Origin: Frigoribacterium sp. Leaf8
GTDB taxonomy: Bacteria; Actinomycetota; Actinomycetes; Actinomycetales; Microbacteriaceae
DNA: 64,000 nucleotides
Direction of reading: 5' to 3'
NCBI RefSeq assembly: GCF_001421165.1
Contig: NZ_LMKB01000005.1
Location: 879,874-943,873, forward strand
The notes under the pieces are model-generated. The model was given only the letters and a program-made list of their open reading frames with translations, ran no database searches and was not told the DNA's origin. Positions 41,801 through 50,331 of the stretch are shown piece after piece (position 1 is the stretch's first letter; every line of letters starts with the position of its first letter). The position numbers and the translations under genes were made by a program.

Positions 41801-44800
41801 CCCTCGGGCCCGACGGTGGCGCCGGCCGTGAGGCCCGTGCCGAGCGAGACGGCGATGGTGGCGCCGGGCTCACCGGTGCCCGAGACGACGACCGACGTGG
41901 TGCCGGCCGGGTCGAGCAGGGAGACCGTCGCACCGGGGGTGGGGGTGACGATCGCGGGCGCGGCGGGGGCCACGACGATCGACACGTCCCGCGTGACCGG
42001 GGTCGAGGTCGAGCCGTCGACGGTCTGCGTGACCGCGATGGTGCGGTCGCCGACCGGGACGCCCGGCACGGTGACGCTCCACGCGCCGGTCGTGCCGTCG
42101 GCCGTGACCGTGCCGGTCAGGTCGTCGCCGAGGTCGACGGCGATCGAGGCGCCCGGCTCGGCCGTGCCCGACACGACCAGGTCGGTCGTCGCGTCCGGCG
42201 TCGCCACCGCCACGACGGTCCCGACGGCCGGGGCCTCGATGACGACCGCGGCGGCGGAGACCACCGAGAGGGGTTGGGTGACGGCGGGCGACACCGAGGT
42301 GCCGAGCGCCTGGGTGGCGGTGAGCGTGCGCTCGCCGACCGTGACGCCGGCCACGACGACGCTCCAGGCGCCGGTGGTCGGGTCGGCGATCGTCGAGGCC
42401 ACGAGGTCGTCGCCGAGGTCGACGCGGACGGTCGCCCCGGGTGCGGCCGTGCCGCTGACCGTGACGGCCGTCGAGGCGGTCGCGTCGGCGACGGTCACGA
42501 CGTCACCGGGCTCGGGCTGCAGGACCTCCAACCCGGGACCGACCACGATCCGGAACCCGGCCGCGACGGGGGTCGAGGTCGTGCCGGCCACGGTCTGCGA
42601 CGCCGTCACCTGGTAGACGGCGGTCGGCAGGTCGGCGAAGAGGACGGACCAGTCGCCGGACGTCGGGTCGGCGGTCGTGGTGACGGCCGCTCCCCCGTTC
42701 AGTCGGACCGAGACCGGGGCGCCCGGGGACGCCGTGCCCGAGACGGGGACGTCCACGGTGCCGGCCGGGTCGAGCACCGTGAACACGGTGTCGTCCGGGT
42801 CGACGATGACGACCGGGGCGGCCGCGCGGATCTCGAACGAGCTCTCCTGCGCCGGGGAGGTGGTGCCGCCGATGCTCTGCGTCACCGACAGGTCGGCCGC
42901 GCCCACGGGCACGCCCGGGACGTCCACGGACCACCGGCCCGTGGCCGCGTCGGCCGTCGTCGTGGCGGCGAGGTCGGCGCCCGTCGCGGGATCGAGGACC
43001 ACGTCGACCGTGGCTCCCGCCGCGGCGGTGCCGGAGACGGTCACCGTGGTCACGACCTCGGGCCCGGCCACGTCGACGACGGAACCGTCGGCGGGGGTCA
43101 GGACGACGAGCGGGTCGCCGGCGAGGATGCGGACCACTCGGGTCTCGGGAGCCGAGACCGAGGTGCCCACGGTCTGGGTGGCGGTGACGGTCCGCGTGCC
43201 CACGGGCACCCCGGCGAAGGACACCGTCCAGGCACCCGTCGTGGTGCCGGAAGTGACCGTGTCGGTGAAGCCGTCGCCGAGGTCGACGCGGACGACCGCG
43301 CCCGGCTCGGCCTGGCCCGACACGACGAGCGTCGTGGTCGAGGACGGGTCGGCGAGGACGATCGGGACGCCGTCGGCCGGGGCGACGATGGTCAGCGGGG
43401 CGGCCGGGTCGATCGTCACGACGCGCGTGTCGGCCTGCTGGACGGTGTCCCGCACCGCCTGTGAGGCCCCGAGGACGCGCTCTCCGACGCCGACGCCGAC
43501 GAGCGTGACCGCCCAGGCCCCGGTGACGGGGTCGGCGAGGGTGCTGCCGACCTCGGCGCCGTCGAGGGTCACGGTGATCCGTGCGCCCGGCTGGGCGGTG
43601 CCGGCGACCGGGACGTCCTGCGTGGCCGCGGGCGAGGCGACGACGTAGCGGATGTCGGCGGCGGGCGTCGTGATGACCACGTCGGCCCCGGAGACGATCT
43701 CGAAGGCCCGGGTGACGGGCTCGGTGGTCGTCGTGCCACCGACCGTCTGGGTCGCGGAGGCGACCTGGTCACCCACGGGGACGCCCGGGACCGTGACGGA
43801 CCAGAGCCCGTCGGGCCCGGCGGTCGTCGGGACCACCACGCCGGCCAGGGTGACCTCGACGGACGCACCGGGGTAGGCCGTCCCGGTCACGACGACGGCG
43901 GTGGTGCTGTCGGCGCCGGCGACCGTGACGACGTCGCCGTCACCGGGTGCGGTGATGGAGAGGTCGGCCTCGGCCGAGACCACCGAGAAGTCCGTCGGCT
44001 CGGCCTCGAGGAGGTCGGGGCCCTGCTGCTGGCTCGCGCCCACGACGTGGTCGCCGACGGCGACCCCGGTCAGGACGAGGGACCAGGCACCCTGCGCGTT
44101 CGTGGCGACCGGGGCCCGGCCGACGCCGTCCACCGTGACGGTGACGGGCAGACCCGCCACGCCGGTGCCCGCGATGGTGACCGGTGCGGTCCCCTGGTCG
44201 TCGGCGACGACCAGACGGGTGCCGGGGACGGGCGCCGTGATGACGACGTCGCCGCCGACGCTGACCAGGACGTCCCGCGTGTCGGCGTCCGAGGTGGAGC
44301 CGTTGATGCTCTGGGTCACCGAGACCGTGTGCGGACCGACCGGGACGCCGTCGACCGTGACGGACCACTGGCCCGAGACCGGGACGACCACCTGGCCGAC
44401 GAGGCCGTCGCCGAGGTCGACCTCGACGGTCGCCCCGACCTGGCCCGTGCCCGAGACGACGACGGGCGTCGTGTCCTGCGGTCCCGGGACGAAGTACTCG
44501 GCGCCGTCGAGCGGTGCCGTGACGGCCAGGGGCGTGCCCTGCGCGATCGTCAGCGGCTGGGTCACCGGTGCCGAGGTGGTCCCGCCGAGGGTCTGAGTCG
44601 CACCGAGCGTGCGGACACCGGCGGGGACGTCGGGGATGACGGCGGTCCAGGCGCCCGTGGCGGGGTCGACCGTGGCAGGCACCTCGAAGCCGGCACCGAG
44701 GCCGACCGTGACGGTCGCCCCCGGGTCGGCCGTGCCGGTGACGGTCACGTCGGCCGTGGTGCCGCCGACGATCGGGATCGTGGCCCCGGGGGCCGGCGTC

Positions 44801-47784
44801 GAGATGGCGACCGGGGTCCCGGCGACGATCGTCACGACGCGCGTCTGCGCAGGCGACACGGTGCCGCCGACGGTCTGCGTCGCCGAGATCGTGCGCTGAC
44901 CGACGGGCACGCCGGCGACGTCCACCGACCAGGCGCCGGTCGTGGCGTCCGCCGTGACCCGGCCGGTGAGGCCGTCACCGAGGTCGACGCGGACGTCGGC
45001 GCCGACCTGGGCGGTGCCCGAGACGGTCAGCGTGGACAAGGAGGCGCTGTCGGCGACGCGCACCGTGGTGCCCTCGGCCGGGGCGAGGATGTCGAGCGGC
45101 GCACCGGCGGCGACCGTCAGCGGCTGCGTGACCGGCACCGAGACCACGCCCGCGACCGTCTGCGTGACGCTGATCGTCCGGGGCCCGACGGGCACGGACG
45201 ACACGGTGGCCGACCAGGCGCCCGTGGCGTCGGCCGTGGTCGTGGCCACGTAGCCGTCGCCCAGGTCCACGCGGACGGGGGCGTTCGGCTCGGCGGCTCC
45301 CGTCACCGTGACCGGGGTGGTCGAGGTGGCGTCGGCGACCGTGAGGGTCGCACCGGGCGCCGGCGTCGAGATCGTCACGCCGGTCGCGGCCAGGAGGGTG
45401 AAGTCGGTGGTCTGCGGGGCGGACACCGCGCCTCCCACCGTCTGCGTCGCGGTGGCCGTGTAGGTGGCGACCGGCAGGGCCGGGAAGGTCACGGACCAGG
45501 TGCCGTTGGGGGCGACCGTCGTGGTGAGGTCGCGGCCGCCGCCGAGGGTGACGGCGACCGGGGCCCCGGCCTGCCCGGCACCCGAGACGGTGACGTCACG
45601 CGTGGAGTCGGCTCCGGGCAGACGGTACTGCGTGCCGGAGGTCGGGCTCGTGATGGTCAGGCCCGTGCCGGCGACGACGCTGAAGGCGCGCGTCACGGCG
45701 GCGGAGACGTCTCCACCGAGGGCTTGGGTCACCGACGCGGTGTAGCCGCCGACGGGCACGCCCGGGACGGTCGTCGACCAGGTGCCGTCCGCGGCGACGA
45801 GGGCCGTGGCCGTGCGGCCGCCGCCCAGGTCGACGGCGACGGTGGCCGTGGGGGTCGCGGTGCCCGAGACGATCACGGGCGTCGTGGAGTCGGCGTCGAG
45901 GACCGTGAAGACGCGTCCGGCGGTGGGCGTGGTGACGACGAGCGGCTGCTGCGCGACGACGGTGAAGTCCCGCGTGACCGGGCCGGTGGTCGCGGTGCCG
46001 AGGGCCTGGGTCACGGAGGCGCTGTAGGCCCCTGCGGGCACGTTCGCGACGGTCACGCTCCAGCTGCCGTCCGCGGCGACCGTGCCGGTGCCCGTGAGAC
46101 CGGCACCGAGGTCGACCGTGACGGTGGCGCCGGGCTCGCCGGCACCGGTCAGCACGACGCTGCGCGTGGCGCCCGGGGAGGCCGGGACGACGAACACCTG
46201 CCCGGCGGTGGGCGTGGCGATGCTGAGGGGGGCGAGGGCCGCGGCGCGGACGGTGGAGGTCGCGAGGTCGACCCGGGACGCGTTCACCAGCGGGAGGACC
46301 GAGAGGCTGACCGCGTGGACGGAGCTCGAGCCGGCGTCGGTGCCTCGGCCGTCGCGGAAGCCCGCGCCGTCCTGGGCGTTGATCGTGACGCGGACGAGCT
46401 GGTTGAGCAGCGTCGTGAGAGGCGCGAGGGTCGTGACGACCGCGGCGGTCGTGGTGCGCAGGCTGGTCGTCGTGGCGGCGAGCGCCGTGCCGTTCACCAG
46501 GGGCGAGTAGAGGCCGCCCACGGTCGGCAGGAGGGACGTGGTGACGAGGGTCGTGACCGCTCCCGTCAGCACGCCCAGGCCGAGGGGTGCGGTGACGACC
46601 GTGGCGGCGGCCGGGGTCGTGCCGTCGATGAGCTGACCGACCGTCGTCGTCGTGGTGGCCCCGAGCGTCAGGTTCGCCCCCGCGAGACGCACGGGGACCT
46701 GCAGGTCGACGGTCAGCGCGGTCGACCGGATGGCGGCGTTCGCCGCGGCGACGAGGTTCGTCGGGAGCTGGTTCTGCAGGATGTCGGTCAGGCCGGCCGT
46801 CACGGCCGTGAGCGTGGCCGGGCTGAGCAGGTCGCTGTTCGCCGGCAGCCCGTTCAGTGCCTGCAGGTCGATGACGATCTCCCCGGTCGACGGGGTGAGG
46901 GTCACGATGCCCGAGGTGAGCGGACGCGCCAACTCGGTGTCGAGGGTCGACGTCAGGTCGACCCCGCCGCGGACGACGACGGTGGGCTGGCCGGCACTGG
47001 CGAGGGGGAGTGCGTTGACGAGGCCGACGAGCGGTGCGGTGACGGGGGCCACGGCGTTCGTCAGCGCGGCGGAACCGCCGACCGCGTCGACCGTCGACCC
47101 GAGACCGGTCACCGTGGTGCGGAGCGAGGAGGTGACGCCCGCGACCGCGGGGCTCGTGAGGGTGTAGCGGGCACCGGCGACCTGGTAGGCCGTCGTGGGC
47201 GTGGTGGCGGTGGCGCCCCGCTGCTGGGTGATCTGCGACGAGAGCGCGCCGAGCTGCAGGGTCACGTCGCTGAGGACGCCCTGCGTGGCGGGCACCTGGG
47301 CGAGCAGCGGCTGGAGACGGAGGGTGGTCTGCTGGGCCGGGCTGCCGTCGCCGACGGCGATCGAGCCGTCCTGGGCGATGAGACCGGCCGAGGCGGTGGC
47401 GCCGGTCGCGGTGGCGTTCGCGTACTGACCGTCGACGCCGAGGGTGAGCAGCCCGTTGCCCCCGAGGAGGCGGATGCCGTTGCCCAGACCGACCGTGAGC
47501 GCGTTGACGGCGGTGAGGTTCAGCGGGTTGCGCGACGTCGGCGGGTTCTGCGTGGTGCCGAAGGCCGAGTAGGCCCCGCCGAGTGCGGCGACCTGGTCGA
47601 GCGCGACGATGCCCGTTCCGCCGACGAGCGACGCCTCGGCCTCGCTGCGGTCGGTCGTGGCCGCCTGCGCGGGGACGACGACGACGAGCGCGCCGACGAC
47701 CGCCGCGACGACGGCGGCCGCCGTCGCCTTCAGTGCGCGGGACGCGTGGGAGCGCCGGGGACGCTCGATCGTCTGGCTTCGCAT
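38824..47784 (-). CDS. Giant cell-wall-anchored protein with 25 Ig-like repeats
   Basis: The 2986-residue secreted surface protein may be an adhesin or stalk. The signal peptide is residues 1-41 (ends VPAQA). Residues 45-518 resemble the choice-of-anchor G N-terminal domain of actinobacterial surface proteins. Residues 519-2888 form 25 tandem units of about 94 residues, each with GT-pattern strands, a PGATVTVDLG core, GAWSV and T-x-T-Q-T-V-G-G. A collagen-like run (2889-2919), Gly/Thr linker, LAYTG sorting signal (2947-2951), membrane helix and Arg-rich tail follow. LAxTG fits class E sortases. AGGAAGAGG precedes the ATG. Ligand and partner are unknown. The gene lies between dnaX and the SRP RNA gene. 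Confidence 0.9.
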   Translation of the reverse strand: MRSQTIERPRRSHASRALKATAAAVVAAVVGALVVVVPAQAATTDRSEAEASLVGGTGIVALDQVAALGGAYSAFGTTQNPPTSRNPLNLTAVNALTVGLGNGIRLLGGNGLLTLGVDGQYANATATGATASAGLIAQDGSIAVGDGSPAQQTTLRLQPLLAQVPATQGVLSDVTLQLGALSSQITQQRGATATTPTTAYQVAGARYTLTSPAVAGVTSSLRTTVTGLGSTVDAVGGSAALTNAVAPVTAPLVGLVNALPLASAGQPTVVVRGGVDLTSTLDTELARPLTSGIVTLTPSTGEIVIDLQALNGLPANSDLLSPATLTAVTAGLTDILQNQLPTNLVAAANAAIRSTALTVDLQVPVRLAGANLTLGATTTTTVGQLIDGTTPAAATVVTAPLGLGVLTGAVTTLVTTSLLPTVGGLYSPLVNGTALAATTTSLRTTTAAVVTTLAPLTTLLNQLVRVTINAQDGAGFRDGRGTDAGSSSVHAVSLSVLPLVNASRVDLATSTVRAAALAPLSIATPTAGQVFVVPASPGATRSVVLTGAGEPGATVTVDLGAGLTGTGTVAADGSWSVTVANVPAGAYSASVTQALGTATTGPVTRDFTVVAQQPLVVTTPTAGRVFTVLDADSTTPVIVSGTATPTATVAVDLGGGRTATALVAADGTWSTTVPGVPVGGYTASVTQALGGDVSAAVTRAFSVVAGTGLTITSPTSGTQYRLPGADSTRDVTVSGAGQAGAPVAVTLGGGRDLTTTVAPNGTWSVTFPALPVATYTATATQTVGGAVSAPQTTDFTLLAATGVTISTPAPGATLTVADATSTTPVTVTGAAEPNAPVRVDLGDGYVATTTADATGAWSATVSSVPVGPRTISVTQTVAGVVSVPVTQPLTVAAGAPLDILAPAEGTTVRVADSASLSTLTVSGTAQVGADVRVDLGDGLTGRVTADATTGAWSVDVAGVPVGQRTISATQTVGGTVSPAQTRVVTIVAGTPVAISTPAPGATIPIVGGTTADVTVTGTADPGATVTVGLGAGFEVPATVDPATGAWTAVIPDVPAGVRTLGATQTLGGTTSAPVTQPLTIAQGTPLAVTAPLDGAEYFVPGPQDTTPVVVSGTGQVGATVEVDLGDGLVGQVVVPVSGQWSVTVDGVPVGPHTVSVTQSINGSTSDADTRDVLVSVGGDVVITAPVPGTRLVVADDQGTAPVTIAGTGVAGLPVTVTVDGVGRAPVATNAQGAWSLVLTGVAVGDHVVGASQQQGPDLLEAEPTDFSVVSAEADLSITAPGDGDVVTVAGADSTTAVVVTGTAYPGASVEVTLAGVVVPTTAGPDGLWSVTVPGVPVGDQVASATQTVGGTTTTEPVTRAFEIVSGADVVITTPAADIRYVVASPAATQDVPVAGTAQPGARITVTLDGAEVGSTLADPVTGAWAVTLVGVGVGERVLGASQAVRDTVQQADTRVVTIDPAAPLTIVAPADGVPIVLADPSSTTTLVVSGQAEPGAVVRVDLGDGFTDTVTSGTTTGAWTVSFAGVPVGTRTVTATQTVGTSVSAPETRVVRILAGDPLVVLTPADGSVVDVAGPEVVTTVTVSGTAAAGATVDVVLDPATGADLAATTTADAATGRWSVDVPGVPVGAADLSVTQSIGGTTSPAQESSFEIRAAAPVVIVDPDDTVFTVLDPAGTVDVPVSGTASPGAPVSVRLNGGAAVTTTADPTSGDWSVLFADLPTAVYQVTASQTVAGTTSTPVAAGFRIVVGPGLEVLQPEPGDVVTVADATASTAVTVSGTAAPGATVRVDLGDDLVASTIADPTTGAWSVVVAGVTVGERTLTATQALGTSVSPAVTQPLSVVSAAAVVIEAPAVGTVVAVATPDATTDLVVSGTAEPGASIAVDLGDDLTGTVTADGTTGAWSVTVPGVPVGDRTIAVTQTVDGSTSTPVTRDVSIVVAPAAPAIVTPTPGATVSLLDPAGTTSVVVSGTGEPGATIAVSLGTGLTAGATVGPEGDWQTTVDGVPVGDYTLTATQTIRGATSAAATQPFTVAAAAGLVVDRPTDGTTVVVLAAGDTAPVVASGTAQPGATVTVDLGDGLVGTVVADPTTGAWSVTVDGVPVGGRTASVTQTVDGVVSTPITRDVSVVVAAPVTITSPPAGSSIVVRDADDATDVTVTGTGQPGATVVVAVGDDLSETTTVTPEGTWTVTVGDVPVGSYPVVVTQTVPAGSTTPATQQLDVVVGTPVTITEPAPGATVVVLDGRTTPVTVSGTAQPGATVTVSLGGDLTQAVTADPTTGAWTTTFDAVPVGAGPISVVQQYGTVTTVPVTQPFAVVAADPIRITDPATGTRLLVPSAASTVDLPVSGSAQAGATVAVTLDDGTAVTVDVDDDGDWSTTFAGVGVGEHVVSATQTVGGVESAPVTTTVVVEAAATLTITAPTDGQQYQAGDAGTAPVVVRGQGQPGAPVAVTVDGGDPVTTTVDASGSWQVPVVLGTGTHTVSAVQTIGGATSAPVEVSVVVVPVPADPAAAPTITSPADGQLVVDTDGDGFVDLPVTGTGEPGATVTVSVGGITQTATVTDGGTWSVTLPAVPVGTRTVIVEQTVGGVVTGSASVDVTLAPAAEVAPLVVTSPEQGSILPAGTAGTADVLVGGSAQPNASVAVSIDGGLPVVVDVDADGAWSTTLVGVEQGQHTLSVTQTVGGAVSAPETVVFTVSPAASTDAVVITSPAPGALIADVDGNGLEDVTVTGTGTPGALVTVDLGGGPTQSATVGADGTWAVDFTDVPVGAYVVTATQTADAGTTTVSQDLLIASVDPVVITSPVAGSVLQAGTGGTTPVTVVGTAEPGATVTVQLDDGTAQVVQADPGTGSWTVVLAGVAVGPHVVAATETIAGATSAPVTTGFTVAAASGTPGTPGDPGTPGTPGTPGTPGTPGFPGLPGSGGGTGTGTGNGTGTGGGAVPTGSVSGLAYTGSDALGWFSLAAFALLIGLGLVSATRVRRRARGSAE
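39028..39120 (-). other. Collagen-like Gly-X-Pro segment
   Basis: Ten consecutive Gly-X-Pro triplets, mostly Gly-Thr-Pro, lie between the last Ig-like unit and the Gly/Thr wall-spanning linker of the giant protein. Confidence 0.85.
39121..46230 (-). repeat. Array of 25 coding repeats of about 284 bp
   Basis: Residues 519-2888 are 25 units of 92-99 residues. No two neighbouring units are identical, so the array is old and diverged. The last five (39121-40548) differ from the first twenty and alternate two forms of the second strand. Confidence 0.9.
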
Positions 47785-48191
47785 GGGTGTGCCTCTTCCT
47801 GACGGGACGAGCCCGCCGCCTGATCCGAAGAACTCCCGCTGGTGAGGCGGGAGGTGCTGCTGTTCTGTTGTGTCGTCGCCGCGTCGCCGCCCGGGGACGA
47901 CGGCGAGGCGAACGGGACTACCGCGCGGTGCGCGGGCTCGTTCGCCTGGTGCGGGTGCTGCTGACGTGCCGTGGTGAGGGGCTCATCGGTCCTGATCCTG
48001 ATCGTGTGGTGCGGGTGCGACGGCGCCGTCGCGCGTGGTCGCACCGTGGTGAGGGGTGCGGCCGGAGCGGTGGTTGATCGCTCCCGACGAGCTGGTTCGG
48101 TCTCGTCGTGATGCCGAGCATAGGGGGCATCGCGCGGATCGCGCACCCCACGAAGGGGGGCCACGGGGCCTTCGGCCCCCAAAAGAGAAAT
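47785..48191. other. Leader/upstream region of the giant gene
   Basis: No gene is supported in these 407 bases. They hold the ribosome site, a 7-bp hairpin in the leader (47833-47839 with 47847-47853), an imperfect duplication at 47947-48056, and G/C-rich hairpins next to the SRP RNA 3' end (around 48147-48180). I could not place a promoter for the giant gene with confidence. Confidence 0.7.
47947..48056. repeat. Imperfect direct repeats upstream of the giant gene
   Basis: TGGTGCGGGTGC occurs at 47947 and 48007, and CCGTGGTGAGGGG at 47969 and 48044, giving two diverged copies of one segment. Confidence 0.6.
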
Positions 48192-48279
48192 GACCCCTCA
48201 CGCACCCGTCAGAGCCCGGTTACCCTTGCTGCATTTCTGCCCTGGGGGAATTGGCCTGGATGACGCCACGTGAGGAGCC
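48192..48279 (-). ncRNA. ffs: Signal recognition particle RNA, small bacterial type
   Basis: The 88-nt RNA pairs its ends (GGCUCCUCACG with CGUGAGGGGUC). Its apex is the SRP domain IV hairpin: CCAGGGCA, a GAAA tetraloop, then UGCAGCAAGGG. This preserves the symmetric-loop bases CAG and AGCA that bind Ffh. TAAACT (48286-48291) lies six bases before the 5' end. The closing helix followed by ATTTCTCTTTT can serve as its own terminator. In B. subtilis the homologous gene lies directly upstream of dnaX; here the giant surface-protein gene separates them. Confidence 0.9.
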
Positions 48280-48285
48280 TCGACG

Positions 48286-48291
48286 AGTTTA
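48286..48291 (-). promoter_or_regulatory. -10 hexamer of the SRP RNA gene
   Basis: TAAACT on the minus strand lies six bases before the inferred first base of the RNA. Confidence 0.7.
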
Positions 48292-48336
48292 GCGGCAACT
48301 GAGTGGTCGCCGCGACCCGGGGTGTTGCCTGGGGGC

Positions 48337-49017
48337 ATGAGAATCGTCATCGCCGGAGGACACGGCAAGATCGCCCAGCTCCTCGAACGCCGACTCGCCG
48401 ACGCCGGGCACGACCCCGTCGGCATCGTCCGCAACCCCGACCACACCGCCGACCTCGAGGCCGCGGGGGCCCGTGCCCTCGTCCTCGACCTCGAACGGAC
48501 CGACGTCGACACGCTCGCCGGCCACCTCGACGGGGCCGACGCCGTCGTGTTCGCCGCGGGCGGCGGCGGCAGCAGCGGCGCCGAGCGCAAGCTGACCATC
48601 GACCGCGACGGGGCCGTCCTCCTGGCCGACGCCGCCGAGAAGGCGGGCGTCACGCGCTACGTCATGGTCTCGGCCATCGGCACGGACGACTTCGACCCGG
48701 CGCGGGCCGAGCTGCCCGCCGCGAACGACGACGACGTGTACCAGGTGTACATGCGTGCGAAGAGCGAGGCCGACGCCGACCTCCGCCGTCGCGAGGGTCT
48801 GGACTGGACGATCGTCCGTCCCGGTGGCCTGACCGACGACGCCGGCACCGGCCAGGTCACGGTCGGCACGACCGTCGAGCGCGGCAGCATCCCCCGCGCG
48901 GACGTGGCCGAGATCATCGCCACCGCGCTGATCGAGGGCACCGCCGTCAAGACGCAGTTCGAGGCCGTCTCGGGCGACGTCACCGTCTCGGACGCGCTGG
49001 CGACCATCAAGTACTGA
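48337..49017 (+). CDS. NAD(P)-binding SDR-like protein
   Basis: The 226-residue atypical short-chain dehydrogenase-like protein belongs to the NmrA/NAD(P)H-binding group. It has the nucleotide motif RIVIAGGHGKIAQLLERRL, the strand VVFAAGGGGSSGAE, and a VMVSAIGTDD segment without the classical Tyr-x-x-x-Lys pair. Relatives include flavin-reductase-like proteins and redox sensors; the substrate is unknown. ATG 48337 is chosen over an upstream TTG (48322). It ends at a hairpin shared with ackA. Confidence 0.85.
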   Translation: MRIVIAGGHGKIAQLLERRLADAGHDPVGIVRNPDHTADLEAAGARALVLDLERTDVDTLAGHLDGADAVVFAAGGGGSSGAERKLTIDRDGAVLLADAAEKAGVTRYVMVSAIGTDDFDPARAELPAANDDDVYQVYMRAKSEADADLRRREGLDWTIVRPGGLTDDAGTGQVTVGTTVERGSIPRADVAEIIATALIEGTAVKTQFEAVSGDVTVSDALATIKY

Positions 49018-49058
49018 CCCGCGCCTCCTGGTCGTCCCCCGACCACGGAGTGACGGAC

Positions 49059-49096
49059 GAGAGCCCCGGAGGCGCGACCAGCGCACCGGGGCTCTC
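49059..49096. terminator. Bidirectional terminator between SDR gene and ackA
   Basis: A perfect 11-bp stem GAGAGCCCCGG/CCGGGGCTCTC with a 16-base loop lies between two convergent genes. Confidence 0.7.
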
Positions 49097-49137
49097 CCAC
49101 GTCTGAGGGTCGGTCGGGTCGTGCACCCGCAGACGCC

Positions 49138-50331
49138 TCAGCTGAGGGCGGCGGCCTGTCGCGCGATCTCGAGTTCTTCGTTCGTGGGGACGACGAGGAC
49201 GGACACCCTCGACCCCTCGGGCGAGATGTACCGCGCCTCGCGGGACGCGAGTTCGTTGCGGTCGTCGTCGACGTGGATGCCGAAGAACTCCAGGCCCAGG
49301 AGCGTCCGACGACGCAGCAGGGCGTTGTTCTCGCCGACCCCTGCCGTGAAGACGACGGCGTCGAGTCCCCCGAGCTGGGCGACGTAGGCACCGATGTAGT
49401 GCCGCAGGCGGTGCCGGTAGACGGCCAGCGCCGCCTCGGACACGGCGTCGCCCCGGGACGCGCTGTCCTGCACGTCGCGCATGTCGCCGCTGCCGGTGAG
49501 GCCGAGCAGCCCGCTGCCCTTGTTGAGCAACGTCTCGAGCTCGGCGAAGTCGAGTCCCGCCTCACGGTGGAGGTGGAACACGGCGGCGGGATCGATGTCG
49601 CCCGAGCGCGTGCCCATGACGAGCCCCTCGAGGGGCGTCATGCCCATGCTCGTGTCGATGGACCGTCCGCCGTCGATCGCGGCGGCCGACGCGCCGTTGC
49701 CGAGGTGCAGCACGATGGTCTTCAGCTCGGCCAGGGGGCGACCGAGGAACTCGGCGGTCTTCTCGCTCACGTACTTGTGCGACGTGCCGTGGAAGCCGAA
49801 GCGACGAACGTGGTGCTTCTTCGCCAGCTCGGCGTCGATCGCGTAGGTGTAGGCGGCGGGGGCGAGCGTCTGGTGGAACGCCGTGTCGAAGACCGCGACG
49901 TGGGGGACGTCGGGGAAGGCCTCCCGGGCCGCGCGGATGCCCTGCAGGTTGGCCGGGTTGTGCAGCGGGGCGAGGGCCGACAGGCGGTCGATCGCCTTCT
50001 CGACGTCGGGCGTGACGACCGTCGCGCGGTCGAACTCCTCTCCGCCGTGGACGACGCGGTGGCCCACCGCGACCGGCGGGTACTCGGCGAAGGACGGGCC
50101 GTGCGCCTCGAAGGCGGTCAGCATCGCGGCGAAGCCGGCGGCGTGGTCGGCGATCGGCTGGGTGTCGTTGCGGGTCTCGTCGCCCGTGACCTCGTTGCGG
50201 TGACGGGTCGACCCGACGTCCTCGCCGATGCGCTCGACGAGACCGCTCGCGAGCGTGCGCTCGCCCTCGAGCTCGATCAGCTGGTACTTGAACGACGACG
50301 AGCCGGAGTTGACGACGAGGACGGTGCTCAC
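49138..50331 (-). CDS. ackA: Acetate kinase
   Basis: The 397-residue enzyme interconverts acetyl phosphate and acetate with ATP formation. The acetokinase motif VNSGSSSFKYQLIE begins the protein. VGHRVVHGG and the C-terminal ATPase-fold blocks (HLGNGASAAAIDGG, GVGENNALLR) are intact. The GTG start forms a GTGA overlap with the pta stop, so the two enzymes are translationally coupled. The frame is open further upstream, but that sequence is pta read out of frame. Confidence 0.96.
   Translation of the reverse strand: MSTVLVVNSGSSSFKYQLIELEGERTLASGLVERIGEDVGSTRHRNEVTGDETRNDTQPIADHAAGFAAMLTAFEAHGPSFAEYPPVAVGHRVVHGGEEFDRATVVTPDVEKAIDRLSALAPLHNPANLQGIRAAREAFPDVPHVAVFDTAFHQTLAPAAYTYAIDAELAKKHHVRRFGFHGTSHKYVSEKTAEFLGRPLAELKTIVLHLGNGASAAAIDGGRSIDTSMGMTPLEGLVMGTRSGDIDPAAVFHLHREAGLDFAELETLLNKGSGLLGLTGSGDMRDVQDSASRGDAVSEAALAVYRHRLRHYIGAYVAQLGGLDAVVFTAGVGENNALLRRRTLLGLEFFGIHVDDDRNELASREARYISPEGSRVSVLVVPTNEELEIARQAAALS

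Noticed and set aside
39121-46230. CRISPR-like periodicity
   Set aside because: The repeats are long, coding, diverged and contiguous, without unique spacers.
39199-47802. Very long open frames on the plus strand opposite the giant gene
   Set aside because: They are explained by the extreme third-position GC of the minus-strand repeats. Their translations are Arg/Gly/Asp-rich without domains, and no start signal fits.
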